Shown: piece by piece, positions 36,721 to 47,616 of the stretch
Layout: each line of letters begins with the position of its first letter
Position numbering within the stretch: the stretch's first letter is position 1
DNA from: a candidate division LCP-89 bacterium B3_LCP
GTDB lineage: Bacteria; Electryoneota; B3-LCP
Assembly: GCA_005223185.1 (NCBI GenBank)
Contig: NJBN01000014.1
Coordinates: 20,848 to 84,847, forward strand
Reading direction: 5' to 3'
DNA: 64,000 nucleotides
Translations under genes and position numbers: made by a program
Notes under the pieces: generated by a model
The model's database searches: none
Seen by the model: the letters and a program-made list of their open reading frames with translations, nothing else
What the model was told of the DNA's origin: nothing

Positions 36721-37184
36721 GTTCCCCATTCGTGCTTGGCATCAGCGTCAACAAGTTGGTAAATCATCTTTTCTTCGCTTCGCTCGAATCCCATATGCTC
36801 CAGTAGTATGCGCGTTCGTTCATTTTTCGATTCGACATTCGCCCATATACGGTGCACACCGAGGTCATGAAGCTCGTCAAGCGTTTCTTTTAGCAGTCCA
36901 CGTCCGACACCTTTATGCCTTATCGTCGGATCTACGAAGAGATCAAATATAATGCCGATGCGATAGTCGAAAATGCGCAAGGCAACCGCCCAGATATAGC
37001 CGCGTACCTCTTCGTTCTCTTCATCTTCAGCCACCAGGGTAATGTCCAACACTTTACTGGAGAGGGTGGAGAGTTTCCAACCACGAAAGACTTCCGTGGA
37101 TTCTTTGAAAACCTCGATATCCTGAGCAACATGGAGTGAGGTCAAAACGGCACGATCTTTATCTTCTGCTTTTCTTATTTTCAT
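36714..37184 (-). CDS. GNAT-family N-acetyltransferase
   Basis: I choose the second ATG (37184): GAGGAG lies directly against the first ATG and 6 bases from the second. The 156-residue product has the GNAT core, with a beta4 region (IGIIFDLFVDPTIRHKGVG), the acetyl-CoA loop RHKGVGRGL (Q/RxxGxG/A), and the late strand with NERTRILLEHMGFER. The substrate cannot be read. It stands alone, between a convergent terminator and the end of the ATP synthase operon. Confidence 0.88.
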   Translation of the reverse strand: MKIRKAEDKDRAVLTSLHVAQDIEVFKESTEVFRGWKLSTLSSKVLDITLVAEDEENEEVRGYIWAVALRIFDYRIGIIFDLFVDPTIRHKGVGRGLLKETLDELHDLGVHRIWANVESKNERTRILLEHMGFERSEEKMIYQLVDADAKHEWGTE

Positions 37185-37279
37185 AAGCATCTCCTCTTCC
37201 TATTAGATTATTTTTCTTGATAATATACTATACCAATTATTTCGACCGAATTCAAGTCAAATATGATCATTCTGCGATT

Positions 37280-37308
37280 AAAAAGGGAACGGATTTAGGT
37301 CCATTCCC
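37280..37308 (-). terminator. Terminator of the ATP synthase operon
   Basis: On the minus strand GGGAATGGA pairs with TCCGTTCCC (one G-U pair) around a 6-base loop and is followed by TTTTTAAT. It lies 50 bases after the atpC stop codon. Confidence 0.8.
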
Positions 37309-37358
37309 CTGATTTATACCGAATTCAGCCGGTTTCGTAATCGACTATTCAAACTTAA

Positions 37359-37763
37359 TCAGATACGTTTGGCAACACGAATCCTGTTGATGGATCGCAT
37401 CAATGCGCCTTCAGCTCTATCTAAATCTGTATCGGGCTGTTTCGATTGCACCCGTTCTGCAGCTCGTTTGCGGGCTTCCTCAGCGCGCTCTATGTCAATG
37501 TCTTCGGCGAATTCCGCAGTCTGAACCAGTATCACAGTCCGGTCAGGATTGACTTCAACGAATCCTCCTGAAGTCGCCAGAATCCTCACTTTCCCGCTTT
37601 GAGTAACGTCCACCTCGCCAACGTCCAGAGGCGTCATAAAAGGTGTATGACCGACCAAGACTCCGAAAGAACCTTCCACGCCTGGTGCGCGCAGGTGTTC
37701 AATCGGTTCAGAAAACACCAGACCGTCAGGTGTAACTATATCTAACTGAAAAGTATCCGCCAT
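37359..37763 (-). CDS. atpC: F1 ATP synthase epsilon subunit
   Basis: The 134-residue product has the beta-sandwich N-terminal domain (FQLDIVTPDGLVFSEPIEHLRAPG, GSFGVLVGHTPFMTPL) and the C-terminal helical hairpin (ERAEEARKRAAERVQS). It is the last gene of the operon, 44 bases after atpD. Epsilon sits on the central stalk and can inhibit ATP hydrolysis. The length is normal for the family. Confidence 0.96.
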   Translation of the reverse strand: MADTFQLDIVTPDGLVFSEPIEHLRAPGVEGSFGVLVGHTPFMTPLDVGEVDVTQSGKVRILATSGGFVEVNPDRTVILVQTAEFAEDIDIERAEEARKRAAERVQSKQPDTDLDRAEGALMRSINRIRVAKRI

Positions 37764-37807
37764 GTTACTGCAACCGGGGTATCCCCCAGCCTCCTGATTC
37801 CTTTTTA

Positions 37808-39292
<1,485 letters not shown>

Positions 39293-39377
39293 CTAAGATA
39301 TAATGAAGAGATTTTACTCTTTATTGTATATTCTTTAACTTCATTTATGGAGTTAAACTTATTAAACTTGCTAAGTA

Positions 39378-39399
39378 TCGGCGTCGCCCCTGACGCCGA
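39378..39399 (-). promoter_or_regulatory. GC-rich intercistronic hairpin between atpG and atpD
   Basis: TCGGCGTC (39378-39385) and GACGCCGA (39392-39399) form a perfect 8-bp stem with a 6-base loop on either strand. It is not followed by a T-run. In the minus-strand mRNA it lies just after the atpG stop codon and may stabilise or process the message so that beta is made in higher amounts than gamma; that is inference. Confidence 0.5.
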
Positions 39400-39410
39400 C
39401 AAATGTTAAT

Positions 39411-40277
39411 CTACTTCAACCCTTCCGCACCCGATACTACTTCCAGCAATTCCTTGGTGATAGCTGCCTGACGAGCCTTGTTATAGGTCAACGTCAGCGT
39501 ATCGATCAGTTCGTTGGCATTGTTGGTGGCGTTCTCCATGGCGGTCATGCGAGCACCGTGTTCAGCGGCGTTGGATTCCAAGAAAACCCGCCACATCTGC
39601 ACGTTGACATACAGTGGCAATACTCCTGACAGCACCTGCAGTGGATCAGGTTCGTAGATAAAATCCACCTGCGAAGTAGTGGTTTCTTCAGGTTCATCAG
39701 GAATAATGGGCAGCAGTTGTTCGACTATCAAATTCTGCTGTATCGCCGACTTGAATTCGTTGTAAATCAGATATACGCGGTCTAACTTTTCCTGTTTATA
39801 GAAATCGATCAGCGACTCGCCCACTGAGGCAGCAACGCCGAAATGCAGATCCTGGAATAGTTGATCGTGACGCTGCAGAACGTTGTAGTCATTCTTGGCG
39901 AAATAGTCGGAACCTTTCTTCCCTATGGTCATCATCTGGATGGTGGGATCAATCGTTTCGAAGGACTCGATTTCCTTTACCGCTCGCTTGATGATGTTGG
40001 TATTGAAACCACCGCAGAAACCGCGGTCAGCGGTTATCACAACAACGCCTATCTCTTTCGGTTCCCTGACAGCCAGCAACGGATGCTGACTACGGTCGCA
40101 GCGACCGGAAAGGTCCTTGATGACCTCACGCAGCTTGTGCGAATAGGGTCGTGCCTTTATGATATTTTCCTGCGCTCGGCGCAGCTTAGCCGCAGCCACC
40201 ATCTTCATCGCCCGCGTGATCTGCTGGGTGTTCTTAATGGATGAAATGCGGCGTTTTATCTGTTTTAGTGATGGCAT
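39411..40277 (-). CDS. atpG: F1 ATP synthase gamma subunit
   Basis: The 288-residue product starts MPSLKQIKRRISSIKNTQQITRAMKMVAAAKLRRAQ, the typical N-terminal rotor helix, has the ITADRGFCGGFN motif and ends with the C-terminal helix ENATNNANELIDTLTLTYNKARQAAITKEL. The central stalk gene sits between atpA and atpD, the usual order. Confidence 0.97.
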   Translation of the reverse strand: MPSLKQIKRRISSIKNTQQITRAMKMVAAAKLRRAQENIIKARPYSHKLREVIKDLSGRCDRSQHPLLAVREPKEIGVVVITADRGFCGGFNTNIIKRAVKEIESFETIDPTIQMMTIGKKGSDYFAKNDYNVLQRHDQLFQDLHFGVAASVGESLIDFYKQEKLDRVYLIYNEFKSAIQQNLIVEQLLPIIPDEPEETTTSQVDFIYEPDPLQVLSGVLPLYVNVQMWRVFLESNAAEHGARMTAMENATNNANELIDTLTLTYNKARQAAITKELLEVVSGAEGLK

Positions 40278-40337
40278 GGAGATCGATTAAGATTAAGTCG
40301 TTCCAGATCTTACTAAATTGACTTTAGAGACTGCCTT

Positions 40338-41888
40338 TCAAGCAGCTTCTTCTACCGCGAATCCCTTGCCGAATTCCTCGATAGCACTCTTAAGTTTGCC
40401 TTCGAGTTCTTCGGAAATCTTACCTTCGTCCAGGATGCTCTTCAGGAGGTCTTGATGAGAGGCACGCATATATTTAATCAGCTCATCCTGATAGCGCTTG
40501 ATTTCAGCGGTGGGGATTTTGTCCATGAACCCATTAACAGCGGAGAAAATTACCGCCACCTGTTCTTCCATGGGAATGGGCGCATACTGTCCCTGTTTCA
40601 GTACTTCAACTAAACGTTCACCGCGATTAAGCTGTGCTAAAGTTGCTTTGTCCAAATCAGAACCGAACTGAGCGAAAGCTGCCAGCTCACGATACTGGGC
40701 TAAATCCAACCTCAGGGTTCCGGCAACCTGACGCATAGCCTTGGTCTGGGCGTTACCACCGACACGAGAAACGGAAATACCGACGTTAATAGCCGGACGA
40801 ACGCCAGCATAAAAGAGATCGGGTTCTAAGAAGATCTGACCGTCGGTAATGGAAATCACGTTGGTGGGAATGTAGGCGGATACGTCACCTGCTTGAGTTT
40901 CAATTATGGGCAGTGCTGTCAACGAACCACCAGGCGCCGAACAGCCCGCTCCAGCTGCGACTTCCGGGTCTCCAGACATTTTCGCGGCGCGTTCCAACAA
41001 CCTTGAATGCAGGTTAAAAATGTCGCCGGGGTAGGCTTCACGTCCGGGGGGACGGCGCAGCAGCAGCGACAACTGGCGGTAAGCCCAGGCGTGCTTGGTC
41101 AGATCATCATATACGATGAGAGCATGTCTGCCTGAATCCCGGAAATACTCGCCGATAGCAGCACCGGAGAAGGGAGCGATGTACTGAATCGGCGCTGTCT
41201 CATCAGCAGTGGACGAAACTACGATAGTGTGATCCATGGCGCCGTTTTCTTCCAGGACTTTTACCACCTTGGCGATGGTGGATCCCTTCTGACCAATAGC
41301 CACGTAGATACAGATTACATCCTTGCCCTTCTGGTTTATTATGGCATCTATAACCAGAGCTGTTTTCCCGGTCTGGCGGTCACCAATGATGAGCTCACGC
41401 TGACCTCTGCCGACGGGAACCATAGCGTCGATAGCCATAATTCCGGTATCCAGAGGCTCCTTAACCGGCTGACGGTAAATCACGCCGGGCGCCTTTTTTT
41501 CAGCAGGGCGGTAAGTATCGGTTTCTATAGGTCCTTTTCCGTCAAGCGGGATTCCGATAGGGTTGATGACTCGACCTAAGAGCGCATCTCCAACCGGCAC
41601 TTCCACGATGCGGTTGGTGCGGCGTACGATATCGCCTTCCTTGATCTTGGTGTAGTCACCGAAAATAGCGATACCGACATTATCCTCTTCAAGGTTCAAT
41701 GTCATACCATAGGCATCACCGGGAAACTGTACTAACTCAGAAGCCATGACATTTTCCAGACCGTAAACGCGAGCGATACCATCGCCAACCTGGATGACTT
41801 CGCCCACCTCATCGACTTCGGTTTTTGCGTCGAAGCCAGCGATCTGTTTTTTAATTATCGAAGTTATTTCTTCGGGTTTAATTTGCAT
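40338..41888 (-). CDS. atpA: F1 ATP synthase alpha subunit
   Basis: The 516-residue product shows Walker [10 protein letters not shown], the Arg-finger region [17 protein letters not shown] and the N-terminal crown ([22 protein letters not shown]). Length and order in the operon are standard. It lies between atpH and atpG. Confidence 0.98.
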   Translation of the reverse strand: MQIKPEEITSIIKKQIAGFDAKTEVDEVGEVIQVGDGIARVYGLENVMASELVQFPGDAYGMTLNLEEDNVGIAIFGDYTKIKEGDIVRRTNRIVEVPVGDALLGRVINPIGIPLDGKGPIETDTYRPAEKKAPGVIYRQPVKEPLDTGIMAIDAMVPVGRGQRELIIGDRQTGKTALVIDAIINQKGKDVICIYVAIGQKGSTIAKVVKVLEENGAMDHTIVVSSTADETAPIQYIAPFSGAAIGEYFRDSGRHALIVYDDLTKHAWAYRQLSLLLRRPPGREAYPGDIFNLHSRLLERAAKMSGDPEVAAGAGCSAPGGSLTALPIIETQAGDVSAYIPTNVISITDGQIFLEPDLFYAGVRPAINVGISVSRVGGNAQTKAMRQVAGTLRLDLAQYRELAAFAQFGSDLDKATLAQLNRGERLVEVLKQGQYAPIPMEEQVAVIFSAVNGFMDKIPTAEIKRYQDELIKYMRASHQDLLKSILDEGKISEELEGKLKSAIEEFGKGFAVEEAA

Positions 41889-41973
41889 TGTTAAAGTCCC
41901 TTATGCCATTCGATTTATTTCGAATGCTGGTTACATACCAGATCACTAATTTTACTGTATTACTATCGAATCG

Positions 41974-42516
41974 TCAGCGAGTACTCATTAATTCTTCGCG
42001 TAATGAGGCTAATCTGCCAATGATGGTAGCATCTAAAAGCTGATGTCCGATCTGCAGGCGGATTCCACCCAACAGGGTTTCATCCAATTCGCATTTGAGA
42101 ATGACGTTCTTGCCGGTGCGCTTCGCCAGTTTATCCGAGATAGCGTCTTTTTGATCACCTGTAAGTTCAACGGCAGAGATGACTTTAACGTCAATCCGTG
42201 AACGGTAGTCATCCCAGTACTTGTTGAAAGCTGCGGCAGCATACGGCAGAACTTCCTGCCTTCTTTTGCGCATCACCAGATCCAGGAAATTTCCGAAATA
42301 CTTCGACCACGGCTTCGCATAGGCTTTCTTGAGCAGATCCAGCTTGACCGAACCCCGGACGTTAGGGCTGTCTAAGTACTCTCTTAGAACCTGAACCTCT
42401 TCATAGAGTTTAGCCAGTACGTCAAGTTCGGCAGCAATGGATTCGATGCTTTTATTTTCCACTGCCAGATCGAATAATGGGCGTGTGTAAATACGGACTA
42501 AAGCGTCGTTTTTCAT
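41974..42516 (-). CDS. atpH: F1 ATP synthase delta subunit
   Basis: The 180-residue product has the N-terminal six-helix domain (RIYTRPLFDLAVENKSIESIAAELDVL) and the conserved C-terminal part LLGGIRLQIGHQLLDATIIGRL. Delta connects F1 to the b-subunit stalk. It lies between atpF and atpA. Confidence 0.95.
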   Translation of the reverse strand: MKNDALVRIYTRPLFDLAVENKSIESIAAELDVLAKLYEEVQVLREYLDSPNVRGSVKLDLLKKAYAKPWSKYFGNFLDLVMRKRRQEVLPYAAAAFNKYWDDYRSRIDVKVISAVELTGDQKDAISDKLAKRTGKNVILKCELDETLLGGIRLQIGHQLLDATIIGRLASLREELMSTR

Positions 42517-42612
42517 TGATTAGTTCCCAATTCCGCAAAGTGCTCTTAAGGGTGACCGCACCTCTGATGCACGAAAACCAACCAGCACCAGCGAGGCGCT
42601 GCAGCGCGTAAG

Positions 42613-43101
42613 TTAATTCAATCCATCAATTTCACGCTGAATCAGATCGCGATGATCTTCCGCGCGAAGTGCCTGACCGATAACTTTTCCTGCTGCGGTG
42701 ATAGCGATTTCCACCACTTCCTGCCGGAGTTCCTGGGCGGCTTTCTGCCTCTCCAGTTCGATATCAGCCTTGGCTTTCTCCAGGATGGACTGTGCTTCAG
42801 CTTCCACCTGAGCTTTTTTCTCTTCATGAAGAGCTTCGGCGCGGGTGGTCGCTTCGCTGATCAGCTTCTGCGATTCTTTACGAGCATCGTCCAGTTGTTT
42901 CTGATACTTTTTGAGGAGTTCTTCTGCTTCGTTGTGCGCATTTTTGGCGTCCTCGATGTCTTTCTTAATACCATCTTCACGAGCTTGCAGACCCTGGACG
43001 ATTGGTCCCCAAGCCCACTTTTTTAAGACGAATATTAACACCAGAAAGACGGCTGCGGTCCAGATAATGGACCCGGGTTGAGGCATTATAATGTCCTGCA
43101 T
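42613..43101 (-). CDS. atpF: F0 ATP synthase b subunit
   Basis: The 162-residue product has one N-terminal TM helix (GSIIWTAAVFLVLIFVLKKW) and a long charged helix for dimerisation (EELLKKYQKQLDDARKESQK). Only one b-type gene is present in the operon. It starts 9 bases after atpE ends. A 96-base gap with a CGCTGCAGCG palindrome separates it from atpH. Confidence 0.96.
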   Translation of the reverse strand: MQDIIMPQPGSIIWTAAVFLVLIFVLKKWAWGPIVQGLQAREDGIKKDIEDAKNAHNEAEELLKKYQKQLDDARKESQKLISEATTRAEALHEEKKAQVEAEAQSILEKAKADIELERQKAAQELRQEVVEIAITAAGKVIGQALRAEDHRDLIQREIDGLN

Positions 43102-43110
43102 TCTTGCTTC

Positions 43111-43338
43111 CTATTTCAGAGCGATGAGCATACAGATGACGGCGTTAAAGAAGGCAACACCTTCGATCAACGCTGCCGAAATCAGCATGGCTGTTTGGAT
43201 CTTTCCTGCGGCTTCTGGTTGACGGGCGATACCGTCCATAGCTTGTCCTGCGATACGACCGATACCCAGGCCAGCACCTAAGGTTACTATACCGGCGCCC
43301 AGACCAGCGCCCATGAATCCAAATGCGAGGTTTTCCAT
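43111..43338 (-). CDS. atpE: F0 ATP synthase c subunit
   Basis: The 75-residue product is two TM helices with the polar loop GRIAGQAMDGIARQPEAAGKI and the ion-binding Glu in SAALIEGVAFF. The residue after Glu is Gly and TM1 lacks the Gln of sodium-type rings, so the motor should use protons. It lies between atpB and atpF. Confidence 0.96.
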   Translation of the reverse strand: MENLAFGFMGAGLGAGIVTLGAGLGIGRIAGQAMDGIARQPEAAGKIQTAMLISAALIEGVAFFNAVICMLIALK

Positions 43339-43421
43339 TGGTACCTTTCTCCGTTTGTGAATTTATTTACTGTTGTGGTTATTTAAAATCTTGAAAAGTG
43401 ACGTTTCTGAACAGACAACCC

Positions 43422-44447
43422 CTAATGTTCACCTGACACTGCTGCTCCGATGAAGAGCGAAGACAGCATGGTAAAGATATACGCCTGCAGAAAAGCCACG
43501 AACAGTTCCAGCAAGGATATCGCCACCGCACCTACGATAGCCACCGGAGCGATGAAGTAACTCGATATCAACCCTAAGAAGACCGTTATGACTGCATGAC
43601 CCGCCAGCATGTTAGCGAACAGCCGGATGCACAAGGCGAAATGCTTCACCAAAATTCCGGCAATTTCAATCGGGAACAGGATCGGTATCACGAAAGCAGG
43701 TATGCCGTGCGGAATAAAGGAGCCCATATATTTTAACGGTCCGTGTATAATCATCCCCGAACCGACCATCACTATTAAGGATACACTCGCCAGAGCGCCG
43801 GTCACCGCAATATTGCCGGTGGATGAAGACCCATAAGGGATCATCCCTAATAGATTGGAAAATAGAACGAAGAAGAAAGCGGTCAGGAAAAATGAGAGGT
43901 ATTTTCTGCCGTATTTCGATCCTAAGTTAGGATAAACAACCTCATCACGGATGAATACGATCAGCACTTCGATGAAATTAGACCATCCGTGAGGTACACC
44001 TGAACCGACTTTCCTGCGGGGAAATACTAAGACAATGAGTAGAATAGCTGCCGTGATCAACATGATGGTATGCTTGGTGATCGGCAAGTGATAACCACCG
44101 ATGGATAGTACCGGCAGATGGAAATCCATCCCGAAGAATTCGTAGTGATTGGAATCCATCAGGTGGTGCGTGAGAAGCCCCAGGACGCCAGTATCTTCCT
44201 CACCATGTTCACCATGACCACCAGCTTCAGCGGAAGCTGCTTCGCCATGAGTCTCAGCGTCTGTTCCGTGCTCAGCTTCAACCGTTTCTTGATGACTATC
44301 GCCTGTTGAAGCGGCACCGGAATGATCTGCGTGTTCATCAGCCTGAAGTTGTCCACCAAATAAAATCAGTGGAAGGATTATCAGAACCAACCCAACTAAA
44401 CGACTCATTGAGAATCTATCGTACATCGGCGTATTTTCCAGATACAT
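43422..44447 (-). CDS. atpB: F0 ATP synthase a subunit with extended N-terminus
   Basis: The 341-residue product has the essential Arg in CIRLFANMLAGHAV and the usual TM helices. It begins with a hydrophobic signal-like helix (LVGLVLIILPLILFGGQLQA) and a His/Glu/Ala-rich region of about 55 residues before the core. Three in-frame ATGs are possible (44447, 44426, 44408); the first two overlap the atpI-like gene and have GGAA-type sites, and I keep the first with limited confidence. Related FCB bacteria also have long a subunits. Confidence 0.93.
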   Translation of the reverse strand: MYLENTPMYDRFSMSRLVGLVLIILPLILFGGQLQADEHADHSGAASTGDSHQETVEAEHGTDAETHGEAASAEAGGHGEHGEEDTGVLGLLTHHLMDSNHYEFFGMDFHLPVLSIGGYHLPITKHTIMLITAAILLIVLVFPRRKVGSGVPHGWSNFIEVLIVFIRDEVVYPNLGSKYGRKYLSFFLTAFFFVLFSNLLGMIPYGSSSTGNIAVTGALASVSLIVMVGSGMIIHGPLKYMGSFIPHGIPAFVIPILFPIEIAGILVKHFALCIRLFANMLAGHAVITVFLGLISSYFIAPVAIVGAVAISLLELFVAFLQAYIFTMLSSLFIGAAVSGEH

Positions 44448-44740
44448 GGGATGATTTCCAGAAACATAGAAATGAAATAACCGGCAAAAAAGCCATATAC
44501 CAGCGGTTTTGGACTTAATGCTGAGTACTTAATCGCTAAATATAATCCAACTATCGCTAATAACAATTTGACCAGTACCGACACGACGAAGCGAATCAAC
44601 AATGCCTGCACACCGCGTGAGCAGCCCGGCCATAAAATAAATAAACCTATCAGTCCCAGAGCCGATCCACAGATCATCCCCAAGACCCAGTCGGGAATTC
44701 CCAACACTATTATTGTCCCACCATAAAGAAACCTTTGCAA
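44405..44740 (-). CDS. AtpI-like small membrane protein
   Basis: The 111-residue product has about four TM helices (WVLGMICGSALGLIGLFILW, FVVSVLVKLLLAIVGLYLAI) and lies just before atpB, whose start it overlaps. It resembles the ATP synthase I family, which helps assemble the c ring. Sequence similarity is weak, so the call rests mainly on topology and position. Confidence 0.75.
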   Translation of the reverse strand: MQRFLYGGTIIVLGIPDWVLGMICGSALGLIGLFILWPGCSRGVQALLIRFVVSVLVKLLLAIVGLYLAIKYSALSPKPLVYGFFAGYFISMFLEIIPCIWKIRRCTIDSQ

Positions 44741-44770
44741 CAGGGCAGGATTGGAATCAGTCTGGTTGAA

Positions 44771-45076
44771 TCAAAGTGTGTTTTCCTTTTTCTCGGAACC
44801 GCTCTCTGATTCCTCGTCTTCTTGTATTTTCTTCAACTGGAGAAAGAGACTGTAGAAACTGCCACCCAATCCCCAGAAAACACCTATTAAAAGAAATAAA
44901 GGGGACGATCCTAACTTTGAATCAACCCAACGCCCTATGAAGAGCCCAACCAGAACTGACACAGCTAAGGTCAGTGCCCAGCGTAAAGCCAAATCGAACG
45001 ATTGGGGAAGTCTTCCGAATCCCATGCCGAAAGGCGAGCGATTCTTTTCCCCCGGTGATTTATCCTCCGGAGGCAT
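44771..45076 (-). CDS. AtpZ/AtpI-type F0F1-ATPase assembly protein
   Basis: The 101-residue product has two TM helices (ALRWALTLAVSVLVGLFIGRWVD and PLFLLIGVFWGLGGSFYSLF) with a short polar N-terminus and a charged C-terminus, the pattern of the AtpZ (gca1) family. The GRWVDSKLGSSP loop fits that family. It is the first gene of the ATP synthase set proper, 10 bases after bactofilin. Confidence 0.82.
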   Translation of the reverse strand: MPPEDKSPGEKNRSPFGMGFGRLPQSFDLALRWALTLAVSVLVGLFIGRWVDSKLGSSPLFLLIGVFWGLGGSFYSLFLQLKKIQEDEESESGSEKKENTL

Positions 45077-45086
45077 TGATAATCAC

Positions 45087-45521
45087 CTATTCAGCAGGTT
45101 CGGTTTCCGGTTCAGGAGACAGCTGAATGCGGTGCGGTGTTTCTTCAACCCTCGTGCGTTCGGTTGTCCCCATGGCTGATCGTCCACTGAATGTGGCGCC
45201 ATCAATGATGACCAACCGAGCCGCTTCTAAATCTCCGGTAAGGCGACTACCAGCTTCAAGTGTAATCAAACCACCTGATTTTAAAGAGCCCTCAACCTGG
45301 CCGCCCACCACGATATTTTCACCTATCAAAGTCCCTTCGATTCTTCCGGTTGAACCGACAGTGATGGTGTCAGAGCTTTCTAATTCCCCGTTCAAGCGCC
45401 CGTCAATTCTAACCGCGTGCTTGACTGTCAGCTTTCCTTCGACGATCGCTTCATGGCCAATGATGGTTCCCAATTCCGAACCATTCCTGCTTCGAGCACT
45501 CGATGATTTCATACTTAGCAT
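45087..45521 (-). CDS. Bactofilin (polymer-forming cytoskeletal protein)
   Basis: The 144-residue product has the bactofilin core of repeated short beta strands: EAIVEGKLTVKHAVRIDGRLNG, SSDTITVGSTGRIEG, ENIVVGGQVEGSLKSGG and a final LVIIDGATFSG. Flanking tails are disordered and acidic. Bactofilins form filaments on the membrane and often act with M23 peptidases to shape the cell wall; the M23 gene lies 22 bases upstream. Confidence 0.93.
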   Translation of the reverse strand: MLSMKSSSARSRNGSELGTIIGHEAIVEGKLTVKHAVRIDGRLNGELESSDTITVGSTGRIEGTLIGENIVVGGQVEGSLKSGGLITLEAGSRLTGDLEAARLVIIDGATFSGRSAMGTTERTRVEETPHRIQLSPEPETEPAE

Positions 45522-45543
45522 TACAGCATCCCCCGATTTAAGT

Positions 45544-46392
45544 TTACAAAGCGGTCAGGAATCCAATAGGATCTAAGGGCTGACTACCCAGCCAGATTTC
45601 AAAATGCAGGTGCGGCGCACTGGACTGTCCAGTATTACCCAGCAAAGCAATAGGAGTTCCTCGATCGATAAACTGCCTGGGTTTCACCAGATTGACCTGA
45701 TTGTGACCATATACGCTGAAATAGCCCGAAGAGTGAGCCAGAACAATCAAATTACCGAAGACGTCAGACCAGCCACACCAGGTTACAATACCGCCAGCAG
45801 TGGCTTTTACGACTTCTCCCTCCTTCCCGACGATATCGATTCCACAGTGCGATAAGCCGGGGACGACAGGGTTATACTCAAAACCTCTGCTGATAAAACC
45901 TTCAACAGGCCACAATGAAGGCACTTCAAAATCTTGTAGAAATACCGGCGCTGTTGATTCCTTAGCATTCCCTGAGACGTGGAAAGGCGTATGGTCTTTG
46001 CGCCTTAATCTACCATCGGGGATTGCCAGTTCAGAGTAGGAAAAGTTGCTATCCGATGGAATGTAAGTGGTTCCTGTAACTTCTAATTCCAGGTCTGCGC
46101 CCAGTGCACGCCTTATCTGGTTCTCGAAGATCTTTAGATTCTTGACCCGATCCTCTAATTCGGCGACGCGCTGATGTTCTGCGCGGTACTGTTGATTTTC
46201 AAGCGCTAAGAATTCCGCCTGGTTAGCGCGCTGATATAGTTCACTCCAGGTGAATAAAATAACAAGAAAGAGCACAAATCCCAAGATTATGACAACAGAA
46301 GCAATCTTCAGAACGAGATAAGAAACCTTGAAAGTGTGAGGCGTACCCTCTAAATCGGGCACGATCAGAATTGTTGCCTTCTGACCTTTCAT
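45544..46392 (-). CDS. M23-family (LytM) metallopeptidase with membrane anchor
   Basis: The 282-residue product has an N-terminal TM helix (about residues 28-50), a coiled coil (YRAEHQRVAELEDRVKNL) and a C-terminal M23 domain. Zinc ligands HCGID and HLHFE, and the supporting VYGHN, are all present, so it should cut peptidoglycan peptide bonds. The pairing with bactofilin suggests a role in cell shape. It is the first gene of the co-directional row that leads into the ATP synthase genes. Confidence 0.92.
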   Translation of the reverse strand: MKGQKATILIVPDLEGTPHTFKVSYLVLKIASVVIILGFVLFLVILFTWSELYQRANQAEFLALENQQYRAEHQRVAELEDRVKNLKIFENQIRRALGADLELEVTGTTYIPSDSNFSYSELAIPDGRLRRKDHTPFHVSGNAKESTAPVFLQDFEVPSLWPVEGFISRGFEYNPVVPGLSHCGIDIVGKEGEVVKATAGGIVTWCGWSDVFGNLIVLAHSSGYFSVYGHNQVNLVKPRQFIDRGTPIALLGNTGQSSAPHLHFEIWLGSQPLDPIGFLTAL

Positions 46393-46550
46393 CTGTTGTT
46401 AGCGAGGAAATTTGAATTGAAAAAGTTAATTAATCTTTTCTACCAAGTCAATTCTTTTTTAATATTTTTACTTTAAAGCCCATTTCAATAAACGGAATTC
46501 AATGATTGTAAATGAATCGTTCAATACGGGAGAAAAAGAGAGCGAATTTT

Positions 46551-47558
46551 CTATATATATTGTTTGCTAATGAGATATTCCAGTATCTGCACTGCATTGG
46601 TTGCCGCACCCTTGCGCAGGTTGTCAGTGACGATCCAGACATCCAAAGAATGAGACTGTCCGGGAGTCTGTCTGATCCTGCCAACAAAGACATTGTCATC
46701 ACCGACACATTCAGAGGGAAGAGGGTACTTATCCACACCCGGCTCATCAATGACGGTTATTCCTGGCGAAGCTTGCAGAATAGATCTCGCCTCTTCAGGG
46801 TGAACTTCCCTGTCAAAAAACAAGTGCACCGATTCCCCATGACAATGAGTTACCGGAACGCGAACGGCAGTAGGAAAAACATCCAGGCCAGGTAATCGAA
46901 GAATCTTGCGGGTTTCACAAATAAGTTTGGTCTCTTCTGAGAAGTAACCATTATCATCCAGTTCTCCGATTCCGGGGATCAGATTATCAGCCAAGATGTG
47001 AGGGAACGGATCTGTACCTGACATATCCCCAGATTGCTGAGCAAGCAACCTCGATTTTCCCTTGTTCCCAGCTCCGGAAGCTGACTGATAGGTGCAAACG
47101 ACTACTTCCTTCAGTCGGTAAGCCTGATGTAAAGGAGCAAGTGCCATAACCAACTGTATGGTCGAACAGTTGGGATTGGCTATAATCTTATGCTGTTCAG
47201 AAATCGTATCGGCATTAACTTCAGGCACAACAAGTGGAACATTTTCATTTTGCCGGAACGCCGAACTATTGTCAATGCACGTAATGCCAGCTTCAATTAG
47301 CCTGGGAATCCATCCCTTCGCCACATCTGATCCGGCAGATAGGAGGGCAACATCCGTCTGTCGCCAAATCTGATCTTTTAGACCCGTAATTTTACACTCG
47401 GCGTTGTGGAAAGGGAAACTTTTTCCACGGGATTTATCAGTAGCTACCGGGAATAACTGCCTGATGGGGCTCTCTCTATCTTCCAGCACCTTAGCCATAG
47501 TGCGTCCCACCAGACCCGTGGCACCGATGATCGCCAGCTTTACGCCGTTATCTTTCAT
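46551..47558 (-). CDS. asd: Aspartate-semialdehyde dehydrogenase
   Basis: The 335-residue product has the N-terminal NADP site GATGLVGRTM, the catalytic Cys in NPNCSTIQL, the SASGAGNKG motif and the His in RVPVTHCHGESVHL. It makes L-aspartate 4-semialdehyde, the branch point to lysine/diaminopimelate, threonine and methionine. Length is normal. A 57-base gap separates it from the GcvH-like gene upstream. Confidence 0.96.
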   Translation of the reverse strand: MKDNGVKLAIIGATGLVGRTMAKVLEDRESPIRQLFPVATDKSRGKSFPFHNAECKITGLKDQIWRQTDVALLSAGSDVAKGWIPRLIEAGITCIDNSSAFRQNENVPLVVPEVNADTISEQHKIIANPNCSTIQLVMALAPLHQAYRLKEVVVCTYQSASGAGNKGKSRLLAQQSGDMSGTDPFPHILADNLIPGIGELDDNGYFSEETKLICETRKILRLPGLDVFPTAVRVPVTHCHGESVHLFFDREVHPEEARSILQASPGITVIDEPGVDKYPLPSECVGDDNVFVGRIRQTPGQSHSLDVWIVTDNLRKGAATNAVQILEYLISKQYI

Positions 47559-47616
47559 CCATCTTTCTTATGGGAAATCGAATTGTAAGGGATGCCAAAG
47601 CCCTAATAATATCAGA

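Noticed and set aside
43111..43338. Sodium-driven c ring
   Set aside because: The residue after the essential Glu is Gly and the Gln of sodium-type rings is absent from helix 1.
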